Positions 34,576 through 43,298 of a DNA stretch of 64,000 nucleotides are shown here, piece after piece. The DNA lies in NCBI GenBank assembly GCA_030726725.1, contig JANRDC010000015.1, positions 1 to 64,000 of the forward strand, written 5' to 3'. Both the position numbers and the translations under genes were made by a program. The notes under the pieces are model-generated. The model saw only the letters and a list, made by a program, of their open reading frames with translations, did no database searches and was not told where the DNA came from. Within the stretch, counting starts at the first letter, position 1. Every line of letters starts with the position of its first letter. This DNA comes from Flavobacteriaceae bacterium (GTDB lineage: Bacteria > Bacteroidota > Bacteroidia > Flavobacteriales > Flavobacteriaceae).

Positions 34576-35760
34576 ATGAAGCAAGAAAATTACCCCATGG
34601 TAGCCAAAACCCTGCACGGGTTTGAAGAAATATGTGCCCAAGAGCTGCGCCAACTAGGTGCGTCTAAAGTGGAAATTGGGGTCCGCAGTGTGCGTTTCGA
34701 CGGTGATTTAGGCTTTATGTACAAGGCCAACCTCAATCTGAGGACGGCCATCAAGATTGTGAAACCAATCGCCCAATTTACGCTGAATAACCAGGAAGAC
34801 CTCCCCCGAAAAATGGACCAGATTGACTGGAGCCAGTGGTTGACTGTCGACCAAAGTTTTGCCATTGATACGACACTTAATTCTGAGATATTTACCCATT
34901 CACTGTTTGTATCTCAAAAAGCCAAAGACGCTATTGTCGATCAGTTTAGAAAAAAAACAGGTAAACGTCCCGACGTCGACTTACAGTTCCCTGACCTGAG
35001 GCTCAACATCCACATACAGCAAAACCAATGCACGGTTTCCCTAGACAGTTCTGGGAAGTCGTTACACCAAAGAGGGTACCGTACCGCGACCAATATAGCG
35101 CCGATCAACGAGGTGTTGGCCGCGGGGATTTTGTTGCTGAGCGGTTGGAAAGGGCAGACCCCATTTTTAGATCCTATGTGTGGATCAGGCACGTTTTTGG
35201 TGGAGGCAGCTATGATTGCTTGCAATATTCCGGCCAATATCAATCGAAAAGAATTTGCCTTTGAGAAATGGGCAGATTTTGACGAGGCTCTTTGGGAGAA
35301 AATCACAGAAGTAAGCTTAAAGAGAACACGGGAATACCCGTTTAAATTGGTCGGCTACGACAAAGCGCCTTCCGCAGTGCGCAAAGCTTTGGACAATGTG
35401 GCCAATGCCCATTTATCTGAGTTTATCGAGGTGCGTCAAGCCAATTTTTTTACCTCTGAAAAAGAGGTGACAGGCCCTTTACACCTGGTGTTTAATCCGC
35501 CTTATGGTGAGCGATTGGACATTGAAATGGAGTCGTTTTACAAGGATATTGGCGATACCCTGAAAAAAAATTATCCGCAAACTGACGCCTGGATGATCAC
35601 CTCTAATTTGGAGGCCTTAAAACACGTAGGTCTTCGCCCCACGGCTAAAATCAAGTTATTTAACAGTCATTTGGAGTCCAGATTAGTACATTATCCCATG
35701 TACTCGGGAAGCAAACGAACAAAATTTCAAATCCATGAAGGCCAAGGCACTGATCTTTAA
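34576..35760 (+). CDS. THUMP-domain 23S rRNA guanine-N2 methyltransferase (RlmL N-terminal type)
   Basis: The 394-aa protein has a THUMP RNA-binding domain (about 45-160) and a Rossmann methyltransferase domain. The SAM motif is PFLDPMCGSGTFLVEAAMIA and the catalytic motif LVFNPPYGERL (NPPY type acts on exocyclic amines). This layout matches the RlmL/YcbY N-terminal half without the RlmK half, as is common in Bacteroidota. The likely target is 23S rRNA G2445 or an equivalent. The small membrane protein gene begins inside its last 26 bp. Confidence 0.9.
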   Translation: MKQENYPMVAKTLHGFEEICAQELRQLGASKVEIGVRSVRFDGDLGFMYKANLNLRTAIKIVKPIAQFTLNNQEDLPRKMDQIDWSQWLTVDQSFAIDTTLNSEIFTHSLFVSQKAKDAIVDQFRKKTGKRPDVDLQFPDLRLNIHIQQNQCTVSLDSSGKSLHQRGYRTATNIAPINEVLAAGILLLSGWKGQTPFLDPMCGSGTFLVEAAMIACNIPANINRKEFAFEKWADFDEALWEKITEVSLKRTREYPFKLVGYDKAPSAVRKALDNVANAHLSEFIEVRQANFFTSEKEVTGPLHLVFNPPYGERLDIEMESFYKDIGDTLKKNYPQTDAWMITSNLEALKHVGLRPTAKIKLFNSHLESRLVHYPMYSGSKRTKFQIHEGQGTDL

Positions 35761-35962
35761 TTTTCTAGGCTTTACTTTTTTATTCCTTTCATTTCGGTTT
35801 TTAGCACTTTGGCTTTACCCGACAGAAAATATATTTCCGATAGTAATTGCCGCCGTATTGGCCAATGTTTTGGCGCCAAAATTCGGAGTAGTGGAGGATA
35901 AAGAAGGAAAAAAAATGATGATGAAGTGGCTTTTGATCAAAGGTATTCGACAGATCAAATAA
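35735..35962 (+). CDS. Small membrane protein, 75 aa, unknown function
   Basis: It overlaps the methyltransferase by 26 bp and ends exactly where the convergent DUF6048 gene ends. The sequence has two hydrophobic segments (about 6-28, FNFLGFTFLFLSFRFLALWL, and about 33-48, FPIVIAAVLANVLAPKF) and a basic C-terminus (KEGKKMMMKWLLIKGIRQIK). That is a plausible two-pass inner-membrane protein with a cytoplasmic basic tail. I do not recognise a named family. The clean TM pattern and coupled position make it a likely real gene. Confidence 0.7.
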   Translation: MKAKALIFNFLGFTFLFLSFRFLALWLYPTENIFPIVIAAVLANVLAPKFGVVEDKEGKKMMMKWLLIKGIRQIK

Positions 35963-36781
35963 TTAAAATCCACTATCTCTAAAACCGGATTGCCCCATAT
36001 TCCTAGATCCAGAGAAGGGATCTTCTGCTCCGGATTCCAGCATCGGTTTTTTCTTGCGGTACACTTTAGGTCGCTGAAACAGCGGAACTAAATAACTCAA
36101 TTGGTATTGATAACTACTGCCAAAACGGGCATCATCAGTCACTGAATTGAAACCGGGGATCCAGTGGTTTGGCGCATTGACTTGTTTCTGGGCGGACAAC
36201 AGATAACCCAGTCGAACACTGCCGCTTAAGTATACGTTTTTAATCAGTTCGGCTTTAATGCCCACCACTGCTTCTATCCATTGGGCGGTTAACCCGCTGA
36301 CCGGATCTGGAATTTCTAGTGCAGCAGCGTATTGCTGGGGGTGCCAATAGCGGTTCGTATCATACCACATCATCGACTCGGTGGTCACCTCATATTGAGC
36401 GCTGGCCAATCTAAAACCTCCAAAAATCATGTTGTTCATCCCAAACCAATTGTCGTATAGATTGATGTCTAAACCAGCCTTGAGGTAGGTTCCCTTGGGT
36501 GTCCATACATAGCTGTCCTCCTCAAGTGTGATGGCTTCTTGACCCAATTCAACAGCCAGGTAACGAAAGCCGCCAATGCGCAGATCAGCACTGATTTCAT
36601 TTCCGGTATAACCCTCTTTGGTTTGGGAGCGCAGTATTTTTGCCGCATCGATTCCCACCCTTAACCCATAGGGTTCCATAGGAGGAACAGTATCTTTGGA
36701 CACGGTATCCTGTGCCCATAGACCCATTACCCACAAACAAGTTACCCACCTAGTGATAGATGATCGTATGTATGCTTTCAT
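35963..36781 (-). CDS. DUF6048 family protein (predicted outer-membrane barrel)
   Basis: The 272-aa protein has a signal peptide (about 1-24, ending MGLWAQ) and many alternating strands: EISADLRIGGFRYLAVELGQ, GTYLKAGLDINLYDNWF, NNMIFGGFRLASAQYEV, LSGSVRLGYLLSA, SYQYQLSYLVPLFQRP. It has a Gly/Ser-rich C-terminal tail. It resembles the DUF6048 proteins that in flavobacteria sit next to a DUF6452 lipoprotein and rlmD, exactly the arrangement here. The function is unknown; the pair may act together at the outer membrane. It overlaps the DUF6452 gene by 32 bp. Confidence 0.78.
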   Translation of the reverse strand: MKAYIRSSITRWVTCLWVMGLWAQDTVSKDTVPPMEPYGLRVGIDAAKILRSQTKEGYTGNEISADLRIGGFRYLAVELGQEAITLEEDSYVWTPKGTYLKAGLDINLYDNWFGMNNMIFGGFRLASAQYEVTTESMMWYDTNRYWHPQQYAAALEIPDPVSGLTAQWIEAVVGIKAELIKNVYLSGSVRLGYLLSAQKQVNAPNHWIPGFNSVTDDARFGSSYQYQLSYLVPLFQRPKVYRKKKPMLESGAEDPFSGSRNMGQSGFRDSGF

Positions 36782-37253
36782 CTTCAGTAATTTGTGTGGT
36801 GGTCCAGGTTACAGACTTGATCCACGATTTATTTTCCCCAGTCCAAGTCCCTTGAACTTCATTGAATTGCGGTATAAAACCACAGGCTTTTGATAAAAAT
36901 TTGGGATCTGTACTGTAGGAAATAGAAATTTGTTCCCCAGCACCACTGAGTTGATCGTTTTCCAACACACCAAAGGCGATTAAGTTGAATGTGGTCTTGT
37001 CGTTTGCTGGGTCAATGGGCAGCCATATTTCAGTAGCATCACTGCTGCCAGGTGTAGGGGTAGTGATGGGCTTTGTACTGTTTAGACCTAGGATCCAAAG
37101 TGATTCAGGTGCTTTGGCTAGATCTGGTTGATCCGCATCTCTAAAAGAGATATGCCATCGAGGTGCATCACCAGCGATGCAAATATCATCTTTTTCGCAG
37201 CCGACAAGAATCAAAAAAACAAGAGTCAAAAGCCAATAACCAGCAATTCTCAT
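36750..37253 (-). CDS. DUF6452 family lipoprotein
   Basis: The 167-aa protein has a lipoprotein signal peptide (LLTLVFLILVGCEKDD, C19) followed by ICIAGDAPRWHISFRDAD, the conserved start of DUF6452 proteins, and strand-rich sequence to the end. Its start overlaps the rlmD stop by four bases (ATGA), and DUF6048 starts inside its 3' end, so all three are probably translated as a coupled set. The function is unknown; the location is probably the periplasmic face of the outer or inner membrane. Confidence 0.8.
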   Translation of the reverse strand: MRIAGYWLLTLVFLILVGCEKDDICIAGDAPRWHISFRDADQPDLAKAPESLWILGLNSTKPITTPTPGSSDATEIWLPIDPANDKTTFNLIAFGVLENDQLSGAGEQISISYSTDPKFLSKACGFIPQFNEVQGTWTGENKSWIKSVTWTTTQITEDESIHTIIYH

Positions 37254-38665
37254 TCCGCTATTTTGGTCAAAAGTACAACATTTTCCACGTGGTGGGTTTG
37301 GGGGAACATATCGACAGACTGGCTGGTGATCAATCGGTATTTTGCACTGAGCAGCTCAATGTCCCTAGCCTGGGTGGCGCTGTTGCAGCTGACGTAAACA
37401 ATTTTCTCTGGCCCCATGGCCAATATTTGCGCCACAACATCTGGATGCATACCGGCTCTTGGCGGATCAGTGATCAATACATCACAAGTTCCATGCTCCG
37501 CCACAAATTCGTCGGTGAGCAGAGATTTCATGTCACCGACAAAGAAATGCACATTGTCAATTTTGTTGCGCAGCGCATTGGCCTTGGCATCAGCTACCGC
37601 ATCTGCCACTGACTCAATCCCGATTACTTTTTTCGCAGACTTTGCCACGAATTGAGCAATGGTCCCAGTGCCAGTGTACAAGTCGTAGACGACTTCAGTC
37701 CCGGTGAGACCAGCCATAGATCGCGCGATTTGATACAAGGTGTACGCCTGGGCCGGATTGGTTTGGTAGAAAGATTTAGCTTGAATTTTAAAGCTCAACC
37801 CCTCCATGGTCTCCAGGATGTGGTCTTGACCGTTATAACACACTAATTCACAATCGTATAGACTATCGTTGGCCTTTTGATTGATGGTGTACATCGCAGA
37901 TTCAATTTGCGGAAATGCCTCCAGCAAATAATCGAATAGTCCCTTGATTTGCCCTTGATTGTCCTCAAAAAACTGAAACAGTACCATGACGGCTCCTGCT
38001 TGGTTGTTGCGAATCATCAAACTGCGCAAAAGGCCTGTCTGCTGTCGCACATGGTAAAAGGTCAGTCCGTTTTTTAGGGCGTATTCCTTCACGGCAAGCC
38101 GTATGCTGTTGGAAGGCTCAGGTTGTAAATGACATTCTTTGAGGTCTAGAATTTTATCCCACATGCCAGGAATATGAAATCCTAAAGCCTCTCGATCTGT
38201 AATTTCTTCTGATTGTTTGATTTCGGCATCAGTCAGCCACCTCTGGGCGGAAAATGAAAACTCCATTTTGTTTCGATACCCGTAGGGCGTTGCGCAGCCT
38301 GCAATCGGCAAGGTGTTTAACGGTTGGGTATGTCCGATGCGCTCTATGTTTTGAGCTACTTCTTTTTCTTTGAAATACAACTGTCTTTCGTAGGACATAT
38401 TTTGCCATTTACAACCCCCACAAACACCAAAGTGCATGCATTTAGGGGTTGTTCGGTGTGGCGAAGGTGTTTTTAAGGCGGTGACTACTCCTTCAAAAAA
38501 ATTTTTTTTCTTTCGGGTGGTGCGCACATCGACGATATCGCCAGGAACGGCACCTTCTAAAAACACCACTTGTCCATCGGGTGTTTTGGCCACACTTCGG
38601 CCTTTATCTGCAGTATCCACCACAAATAGATCGGTGAAGGTCTGCGGGGTTTTAACTTTTCGCAT
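37250..38665 (-). CDS. rlmD: 23S rRNA (uracil-C5)-methyltransferase RlmD/RumA type
   Basis: The 471-aa SAM enzyme has an N-terminal TRAM domain (about 1-60) and an iron-sulphur motif CMHFGVCGGCKWQNMSYERQ (CxxxxxCxxC, with the fourth Cys farther along). The methyltransferase domain has YDLYTGTGTIAQFVAKSAKK, DPPRAGMHPD and the catalytic Cys in IVYVSCNSATQARD. The expected product is 5-methyluridine at 23S U1939 or an equivalent. The longest frame begins at 38704 but lies upstream of a -7 box; ATG 38665 (MRKVKTPQTFTDLFV) is preferred. Confidence 0.92.
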   Translation of the reverse strand: MRKVKTPQTFTDLFVVDTADKGRSVAKTPDGQVVFLEGAVPGDIVDVRTTRKKKNFFEGVVTALKTPSPHRTTPKCMHFGVCGGCKWQNMSYERQLYFKEKEVAQNIERIGHTQPLNTLPIAGCATPYGYRNKMEFSFSAQRWLTDAEIKQSEEITDREALGFHIPGMWDKILDLKECHLQPEPSNSIRLAVKEYALKNGLTFYHVRQQTGLLRSLMIRNNQAGAVMVLFQFFEDNQGQIKGLFDYLLEAFPQIESAMYTINQKANDSLYDCELVCYNGQDHILETMEGLSFKIQAKSFYQTNPAQAYTLYQIARSMAGLTGTEVVYDLYTGTGTIAQFVAKSAKKVIGIESVADAVADAKANALRNKIDNVHFFVGDMKSLLTDEFVAEHGTCDVLITDPPRAGMHPDVVAQILAMGPEKIVYVSCNSATQARDIELLSAKYRLITSQSVDMFPQTHHVENVVLLTKIAE

Positions 38666-38669
38666 GCCC

Positions 38670-38677
38670 CAAAAATA
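38670..38677 (-). promoter_or_regulatory. -7 box of rlmD, four bases from ATG
   Basis: On the minus strand TATTTTTG ends four bases before ATG 38665; TTTG (38705-38702) lies 24 bases upstream. A leaderless mRNA is predicted, as for recR and aroK. Confidence 0.55.
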
Positions 38678-38802
38678 ATATCTTTTTTTGCGAGTGTGGC
38701 CCAAAGGGTTTTAATTCATGTTCAATATTTGTAGTTTTACCATGGATGATTTCTCTCCGCAACAAAAGCAGGAATGTCTTAGGTTGGATCCAATAACAAA
38801 AC

Positions 38803-40089
38803 ATGACAAATACTTCGATCAGCAGTTCTCAAGAAGCCATAGCGCTCGAATCCAAATACGGTGCCCATAACTATCACCCACTACCGGTGGTGTTACAAAA
38901 AGGAGCTGGTGTTTTTGTTTGGGATGTAGAAGGGAAGAGGTATTATGATTTTTTGTCGGCATATTCTGCTGTTAATCAAGGACATAGTCACCCAAAAATC
39001 ACCCAAGCACTAATCGATCAATCCCAAAAGCTCGCTTTGACCTCCCGAGCGTTTTACAACGATCAGTTAGGTCTATACGAGCAGAAAATCACCAAAACTT
39101 TTGGGTTTGACAAGGTCTTGCCGATGAATACAGGGGCAGAAGCTGTGGAAACCGCAATTAAAATTGCTAGAAGATGGGGTTACCGCGTTAAAAGGATACC
39201 GGCTAATCAAGCAAAAATAGTGGTCTGCGCGCATAATTTTCACGGAAGAACCACCACGATCATCTCTTTTTCATCCGATCCAACGGCCCAAACAGATTTT
39301 GGACCCTATACTGAGGGATTTATTCAGATTCCATATAACGATATTCCCGCATTGGCCAAAGTGTTGGCGTCGGATCCGAACATTGCCGCCTTTTTGGTGG
39401 AGCCTATTCAAGGCGAAGCAGGTGTATTTGTTCCAGATCCTTCCTATTTATCAGCCGCAAGAGCTCTTTGCACCCAACACCAGGTGCTGTTGATCGCAGA
39501 TGAGGTGCAGACGGGGATAGCGCGGACGGGTAATTTGTTGGCTAGTTGTGGGCGTTGCACCTGTGCAGATGCGCATTGCAGCGGTACCCCTGAGGCCAAG
39601 CCGGATTTGTTGGTATTGGGCAAAGCGCTGTCCGGCGGCGTTTATCCCGTTTCAGCAGTATTGGCCCAAAATGAAGTAATGGATGTCATCGAGCCTGGAA
39701 GCCATGGGAGTACATTCGGTGGCAACCCAATCGCTGCTGCAGTAGCTATCGCTGCGCTAGAGGTGGTGGAAGAAGAGCAACTCGCGCTCAATGCAAGGGT
39801 GTTGGGCGAACGATTTAGAAATGCGCTCCAGCAGTATATCGACAGCTCAAAAATTGTTCGTTTGGTGCGCGGTCGTGGACTGCTGAACGCTATTGTGATC
39901 AATGATCACCCTGAAGGGGATACTGCTTGGAACATATGTCTGGCCTTGAGTCGCGAAGGACTTTTGGCAAAGCCTACCCATGGAAACATCATCAGATTTG
40001 CCCCGCCATTAGTGATTACAGCTGAGCAAATAGATGATTGTGTAGCTATTATCACCCGCGTTTTAAGCGCTTTTGAACCCAAAGCATGA
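38803..40089 (+). CDS. rocD: Ornithine--oxo-acid transaminase
   Basis: The 428-aa class III PLP aminotransferase converts ornithine and 2-oxoglutarate to glutamate semialdehyde and glutamate. Family features are [18 protein letters not shown] near the start, [40 protein letters not shown] and the PLP Lys K274 ([10 protein letters not shown]). Between these an insert carries four cysteines, C249, C252, C254 and C259 ([13 protein letters not shown]), which could bind metal. A one-mismatch -7 element TAGTTTTA lies near 38730. It overlaps the next gene by four bases (ATGA). Confidence 0.93.
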   Translation: MTNTSISSSQEAIALESKYGAHNYHPLPVVLQKGAGVFVWDVEGKRYYDFLSAYSAVNQGHSHPKITQALIDQSQKLALTSRAFYNDQLGLYEQKITKTFGFDKVLPMNTGAEAVETAIKIARRWGYRVKRIPANQAKIVVCAHNFHGRTTTIISFSSDPTAQTDFGPYTEGFIQIPYNDIPALAKVLASDPNIAAFLVEPIQGEAGVFVPDPSYLSAARALCTQHQVLLIADEVQTGIARTGNLLASCGRCTCADAHCSGTPEAKPDLLVLGKALSGGVYPVSAVLAQNEVMDVIEPGSHGSTFGGNPIAAAVAIAALEVVEEEQLALNARVLGERFRNALQQYIDSSKIVRLVRGRGLLNAIVINDHPEGDTAWNICLALSREGLLAKPTHGNIIRFAPPLVITAEQIDDCVAIITRVLSAFEPKA

Positions 40090-41234
40090 AACAGATTTAT
40101 TTTGACCACGCAGCAACGACTCCACTGCGTCCCGAGGTGATTGAAGTGATGCATCAAGCTATGATAGCGCACTTTGGCAATCCGTCTTCAACACATCAGT
40201 TTGGACGCCAAGCTAAATCTGGAGTAGAGCAAGCGCGCAAAACAATTGCGGCCCAGCTCGGGGCACATCCCTCGGAAATTATATTTACCTCAGGGGGTAC
40301 TGAAGCGGATAATATGATCATATACGGCTCAGTTCGCGACCTAGGGGTGCAACGAGTCATTACCACAGCGATTGAACACCACGCTGTGCTTCATCCACTG
40401 GAAGATCTTCGCGATCGCGGTCTGATCGAGTTGGTTTTTTTATCCATCGACGATAGCGGAAATCCAGATTTAAATCAGCTTACAGCGCTTTTGACCCAGG
40501 AATCGACCAAAACTTTGGTGAGCTTAATGCATGTGAACAACGAGATAGGAACGCTTTTAGATGTGTCCAGGGTGGCGCAAATCTGTCGAGATAACAATGC
40601 CTTATTTCACTCGGATACCGTTCAGTCAATCGGGCACTTTACATGGAATTTACAGGAGATTCCCATTGATTTTTTAACTGCAGCAGCCCATAAGTTTCAC
40701 GGACCAAAAGGTGTGGGATTTGCCTTTATTCGCAAAAAACACCCCATCAAGCCCTTGATCTCTGGTGGTGCCCAGGAAAGAGGATTTAGGGCGGGAACAG
40801 AGTCCGTACACAGTATACTGGGGATGGAAAAGGCCTTTGTGCTGGCTTATCAAAATCTGGAACAAGAGAAAGACTATATATCGGGGCTGAAAAAATATTT
40901 CATTGATCAGTTAAAGAGTAGAATTCCGGGAGTTCAGTTTAACGGAGCTTGCAGTGATCCAGAAAAAAGCACCTATACAGTGCTCAACGTCAGTCTTCCG
41001 TTGACTACTGATCAGTCCCTAATGATGTTGTTTCAATTGGATATGCAGGGAATCGCTTGCTCTAAGGGATCTGCATGCCAATCGGGTAGTACCCATGCGT
41101 CTCATGTGCTTACTGAACTGCGCTATGACACTGCTAGAGCGGCCAATGCCATTCGTTTTTCCTTAGCGCACACCAACCAAACCGACGAAATTGATTACAC
41201 CATTGATCAACTGTGCGCATTGATGGCTCAATAA
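40086..41234 (+). CDS. Cysteine desulfurase (NifS/IscS type)
   Basis: The 382-aa PLP enzyme takes sulphur from cysteine for Fe-S clusters or tRNA thiolation. It starts [21 protein letters not shown] Lys is K203 ([11 protein letters not shown]), and the catalytic Cys C331 lies in [19 protein letters not shown]. It is of the class I (NifS/IscS) kind with the mobile loop. It is coupled to rocD by ATGA and not linked to iscU or suf genes here, so its partner is unknown. Ten bases separate its stop from the convergent M23 peptidase gene. Confidence 0.92.
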   Translation: MKQIYFDHAATTPLRPEVIEVMHQAMIAHFGNPSSTHQFGRQAKSGVEQARKTIAAQLGAHPSEIIFTSGGTEADNMIIYGSVRDLGVQRVITTAIEHHAVLHPLEDLRDRGLIELVFLSIDDSGNPDLNQLTALLTQESTKTLVSLMHVNNEIGTLLDVSRVAQICRDNNALFHSDTVQSIGHFTWNLQEIPIDFLTAAAHKFHGPKGVGFAFIRKKHPIKPLISGGAQERGFRAGTESVHSILGMEKAFVLAYQNLEQEKDYISGLKKYFIDQLKSRIPGVQFNGACSDPEKSTYTVLNVSLPLTTDQSLMMLFQLDMQGIACSKGSACQSGSTHASHVLTELRYDTARAANAIRFSLAHTNQTDEIDYTIDQLCALMAQ

Positions 41235-41244
41235 ATGGGATCAA

Positions 41245-42924
41245 CTATTTCGTTTTCGTGATTTGGGTAGAAAACACCGATTGGTTTCCCACTTGATCCG
41301 TCACTTCAAGTCGAATTTCATATACACCTGGAGCGTCCACTAAATGGTCTGCATCATAGGTGAGTTGTGCTTTTTTAGGTTCGTAAGCCAGCAACATCCA
41401 TTTTCCGTTGATCGTACCTCTATATGACTGAATACCGCTGCCCACGTCACTGATCTTAAAAGTCAGGAAATTGAAAAAAGGTAACTTTTGTTGGCGCACA
41501 AAGTTTTTAGGTTGGATACTCGGGGGTATCGAATCAAATCCGACTTGATAATGGCCCAAAATTTTTGTCCACGTGGAAAGTTCATTGTCTTTTCTAGTGG
41601 TAGGGACAAAAACACGCCCTCCTTTTTCTGTGATGCGCATCAATGCGGCAAATGGTTTTCTGTGCTCGGGTATCGAATCCATTGACTGGCGTATTCCGAT
41701 AGATTTTGCCATAGGAATCTGTGGTTTTCCGATCAGTATTCCCGATTTTTTCTCAGCGACCAACAGTGCTGTTTTTTCAAAAAACGCATGCTGCGGAATA
41801 TTGATCTGCCAATTTCCTGATTGGTATTGCCAGGGTTGATCCGGTAGGATGGTCACTTGACCTTGTGGTGCAGTTGCATCCGACCAAGGGGGTGAGATGC
41901 CTCGATCAGCCACGGTGCCCAAAACAGGAATTTTGCCGTGAGTCGTATTTCCGTTCAGGTCCCAAACCTCCAAATGAAGGGTGTCTCGCTGATTGATAGC
42001 CAGGGTAAACCAACCCTGTTTTTGGTCGTCAGGGGCAAATAACCACCTGACCATAGTTCTGTTTTTTTGGTACTGGGGATAGTCGATGAGGTAGTTAAAT
42101 TTTGCGTCATCGCTAAACGAAAATCTTTGGTGTGTTTTTTCATACAGCACTTGATCTCCGAGTTTTACCCGATAACCGTAAATGCCATTTCTGTTTGCAG
42201 CGCCATCTTGTCTGTCAAATCCAGCAACACCTAGGGCAGATGGCCCACTGATGCGCACTTCAGAAGCAATCCAAGATCCTTGCTGGGGAAGTTGCATGGG
42301 GATTTGCCGCTTCTTGATTTGATCTAGATTTTTCCAGGGTTCATAGAGCCATAGCTGTTGGATCATTGGGGGTGTTTGATCGTTGATCCGAATTCCTTGC
42401 GCTGCTGGATTTAAAGGATCAGCGCTTGGTGTATCCCGGATTTCAAAATGCAGGTGAGGAGCTGCAGAACTTCCCGTATTGCCGCTGAGCCCGATGAGCA
42501 TTCCCTGGGTGACGGGCAGCTGTTCAGGTGTTAGAAAACGCTCAATTTTATAAGACTCAGCCTCGTATTGCTCTTTTTTTACAAAGGTTTCTATGGTGCC
42601 TGAAAATTTTTGTAGATGTGCATAAACAGTGGTGGTTTGGTTGGGGTGGGTGATATAGATCACCTTTCCATATCCCCAAGGACTCACCTTGATTCTCGAA
42701 ACATAACCATCGGCAACAGATCGAATTGGAATACCTTCCCTCTGTTGGGTTTTGAGGTCTAAACCGGCGTGAAAGTGATTGTTTCTCAACTCTGCAAAAT
42801 TACCCGCCAATACCAGGGGAATATCCATGGGCGGAAGCAAAGTATCGTTTAAAGTCTGCGTGGCTTTTGCGTAAGTCGCTAGGTGGATTACTCCAAGCCA
42901 CAGTAATAATAGAGGTAGGCGCAT
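41245..42924 (-). CDS. Secreted M23-family (LytM) peptidase
   Basis: The 559-aa protein has a signal peptide (MRLPLLLLWLGVIHLATYAK) and a LytM domain (about 45-180). Its zinc ligands are in NNHFHAGLDLK (HxxxD) and HLHFEIRD (HxH), with SGNTGSSAAPHLHF between. The long C-terminal part (about 190-559) is strand-rich, with FDRQDGAANRNGIYGY and an Ig-like end VYEIRLEVTDQVGNQSVF. It probably cleaves peptidoglycan cross-links in the periplasm. The longest frame starts at 42993, but ATG 42924 gives the signal peptide. Confidence 0.88.
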   Translation of the reverse strand: MRLPLLLLWLGVIHLATYAKATQTLNDTLLPPMDIPLVLAGNFAELRNNHFHAGLDLKTQQREGIPIRSVADGYVSRIKVSPWGYGKVIYITHPNQTTTVYAHLQKFSGTIETFVKKEQYEAESYKIERFLTPEQLPVTQGMLIGLSGNTGSSAAPHLHFEIRDTPSADPLNPAAQGIRINDQTPPMIQQLWLYEPWKNLDQIKKRQIPMQLPQQGSWIASEVRISGPSALGVAGFDRQDGAANRNGIYGYRVKLGDQVLYEKTHQRFSFSDDAKFNYLIDYPQYQKNRTMVRWLFAPDDQKQGWFTLAINQRDTLHLEVWDLNGNTTHGKIPVLGTVADRGISPPWSDATAPQGQVTILPDQPWQYQSGNWQINIPQHAFFEKTALLVAEKKSGILIGKPQIPMAKSIGIRQSMDSIPEHRKPFAALMRITEKGGRVFVPTTRKDNELSTWTKILGHYQVGFDSIPPSIQPKNFVRQQKLPFFNFLTFKISDVGSGIQSYRGTINGKWMLLAYEPKKAQLTYDADHLVDAPGVYEIRLEVTDQVGNQSVFSTQITKTK

Positions 42925-42974
42925 ATTGCATAAAATTATAAAAGAAGAATGACACTTTTTTGCCGTTAAATGAT

Positions 42975-42982
42975 TAATTTTG
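42975..42982 (+). promoter_or_regulatory. -7 box of ZapB-like/zapA unit
   Basis: TAATTTTG lies after the ATG at 42970 that opens the longest frame, so translation should start downstream at ATG 43006. Confidence 0.6.
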
Positions 42983-43005
42983 TAAATAAGCATGTTGTTT
43001 GCGAA

Positions 43006-43296
43006 ATGAGTGAAATGATCGCCATCGTTGCAGGTTTAGAGCAAAAAGTACAGCAATTGTTGGACAGAAACCACCAGTTAAGGGCATCAGTGGCCACCTT
43101 AAGCGCTAGTAATTCAAGCCTTCAGGACAAACTGGAAGAAAGCCAACGGCAACAATCGCATCTTGAGCATCAAGTTCAAGCGCTTCAAATGGCACACAGC
43201 GTGCTCGGCAGTGATCAAAACACGACCGATGCCAAACAGAAAATGAACACCCTAATCATAGAGCTGGACCGATGCATCGGTGCGCTCTCAGTGTAG
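43006..43296 (+). CDS. ZapB-like coiled-coil protein upstream of zapA
   Basis: From ATG 43006 the protein is 96 aa. Residues about 5-70 form a continuous heptad-rich coiled coil (IAIVAGLEQKVQQLLDRNHQ, then LQDKLEESQRQQSHLEHQVQ), and the tail KQKMNTLIIELDRCIGALS is conserved in style among proteins preceding zapA in Bacteroidota. By size, coiled coil and position it resembles ZapB, the partner of ZapA at the division septum. There is no firm family motif, so ZapB is an inference. Two bases separate its stop from the zapA ATG. Confidence 0.75.
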   Translation: MSEMIAIVAGLEQKVQQLLDRNHQLRASVATLSASNSSLQDKLEESQRQQSHLEHQVQALQMAHSVLGSDQNTTDAKQKMNTLIIELDRCIGALSV

Positions 43297-43298
43297 TA

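Noticed and set aside
38742-38870. Short frame starting ATG GAT GAT upstream of rocD as a possible leader peptide
   Set aside because: It runs out of frame into rocD, has no regulatory codon run and no terminator-antiterminator pair nearby.
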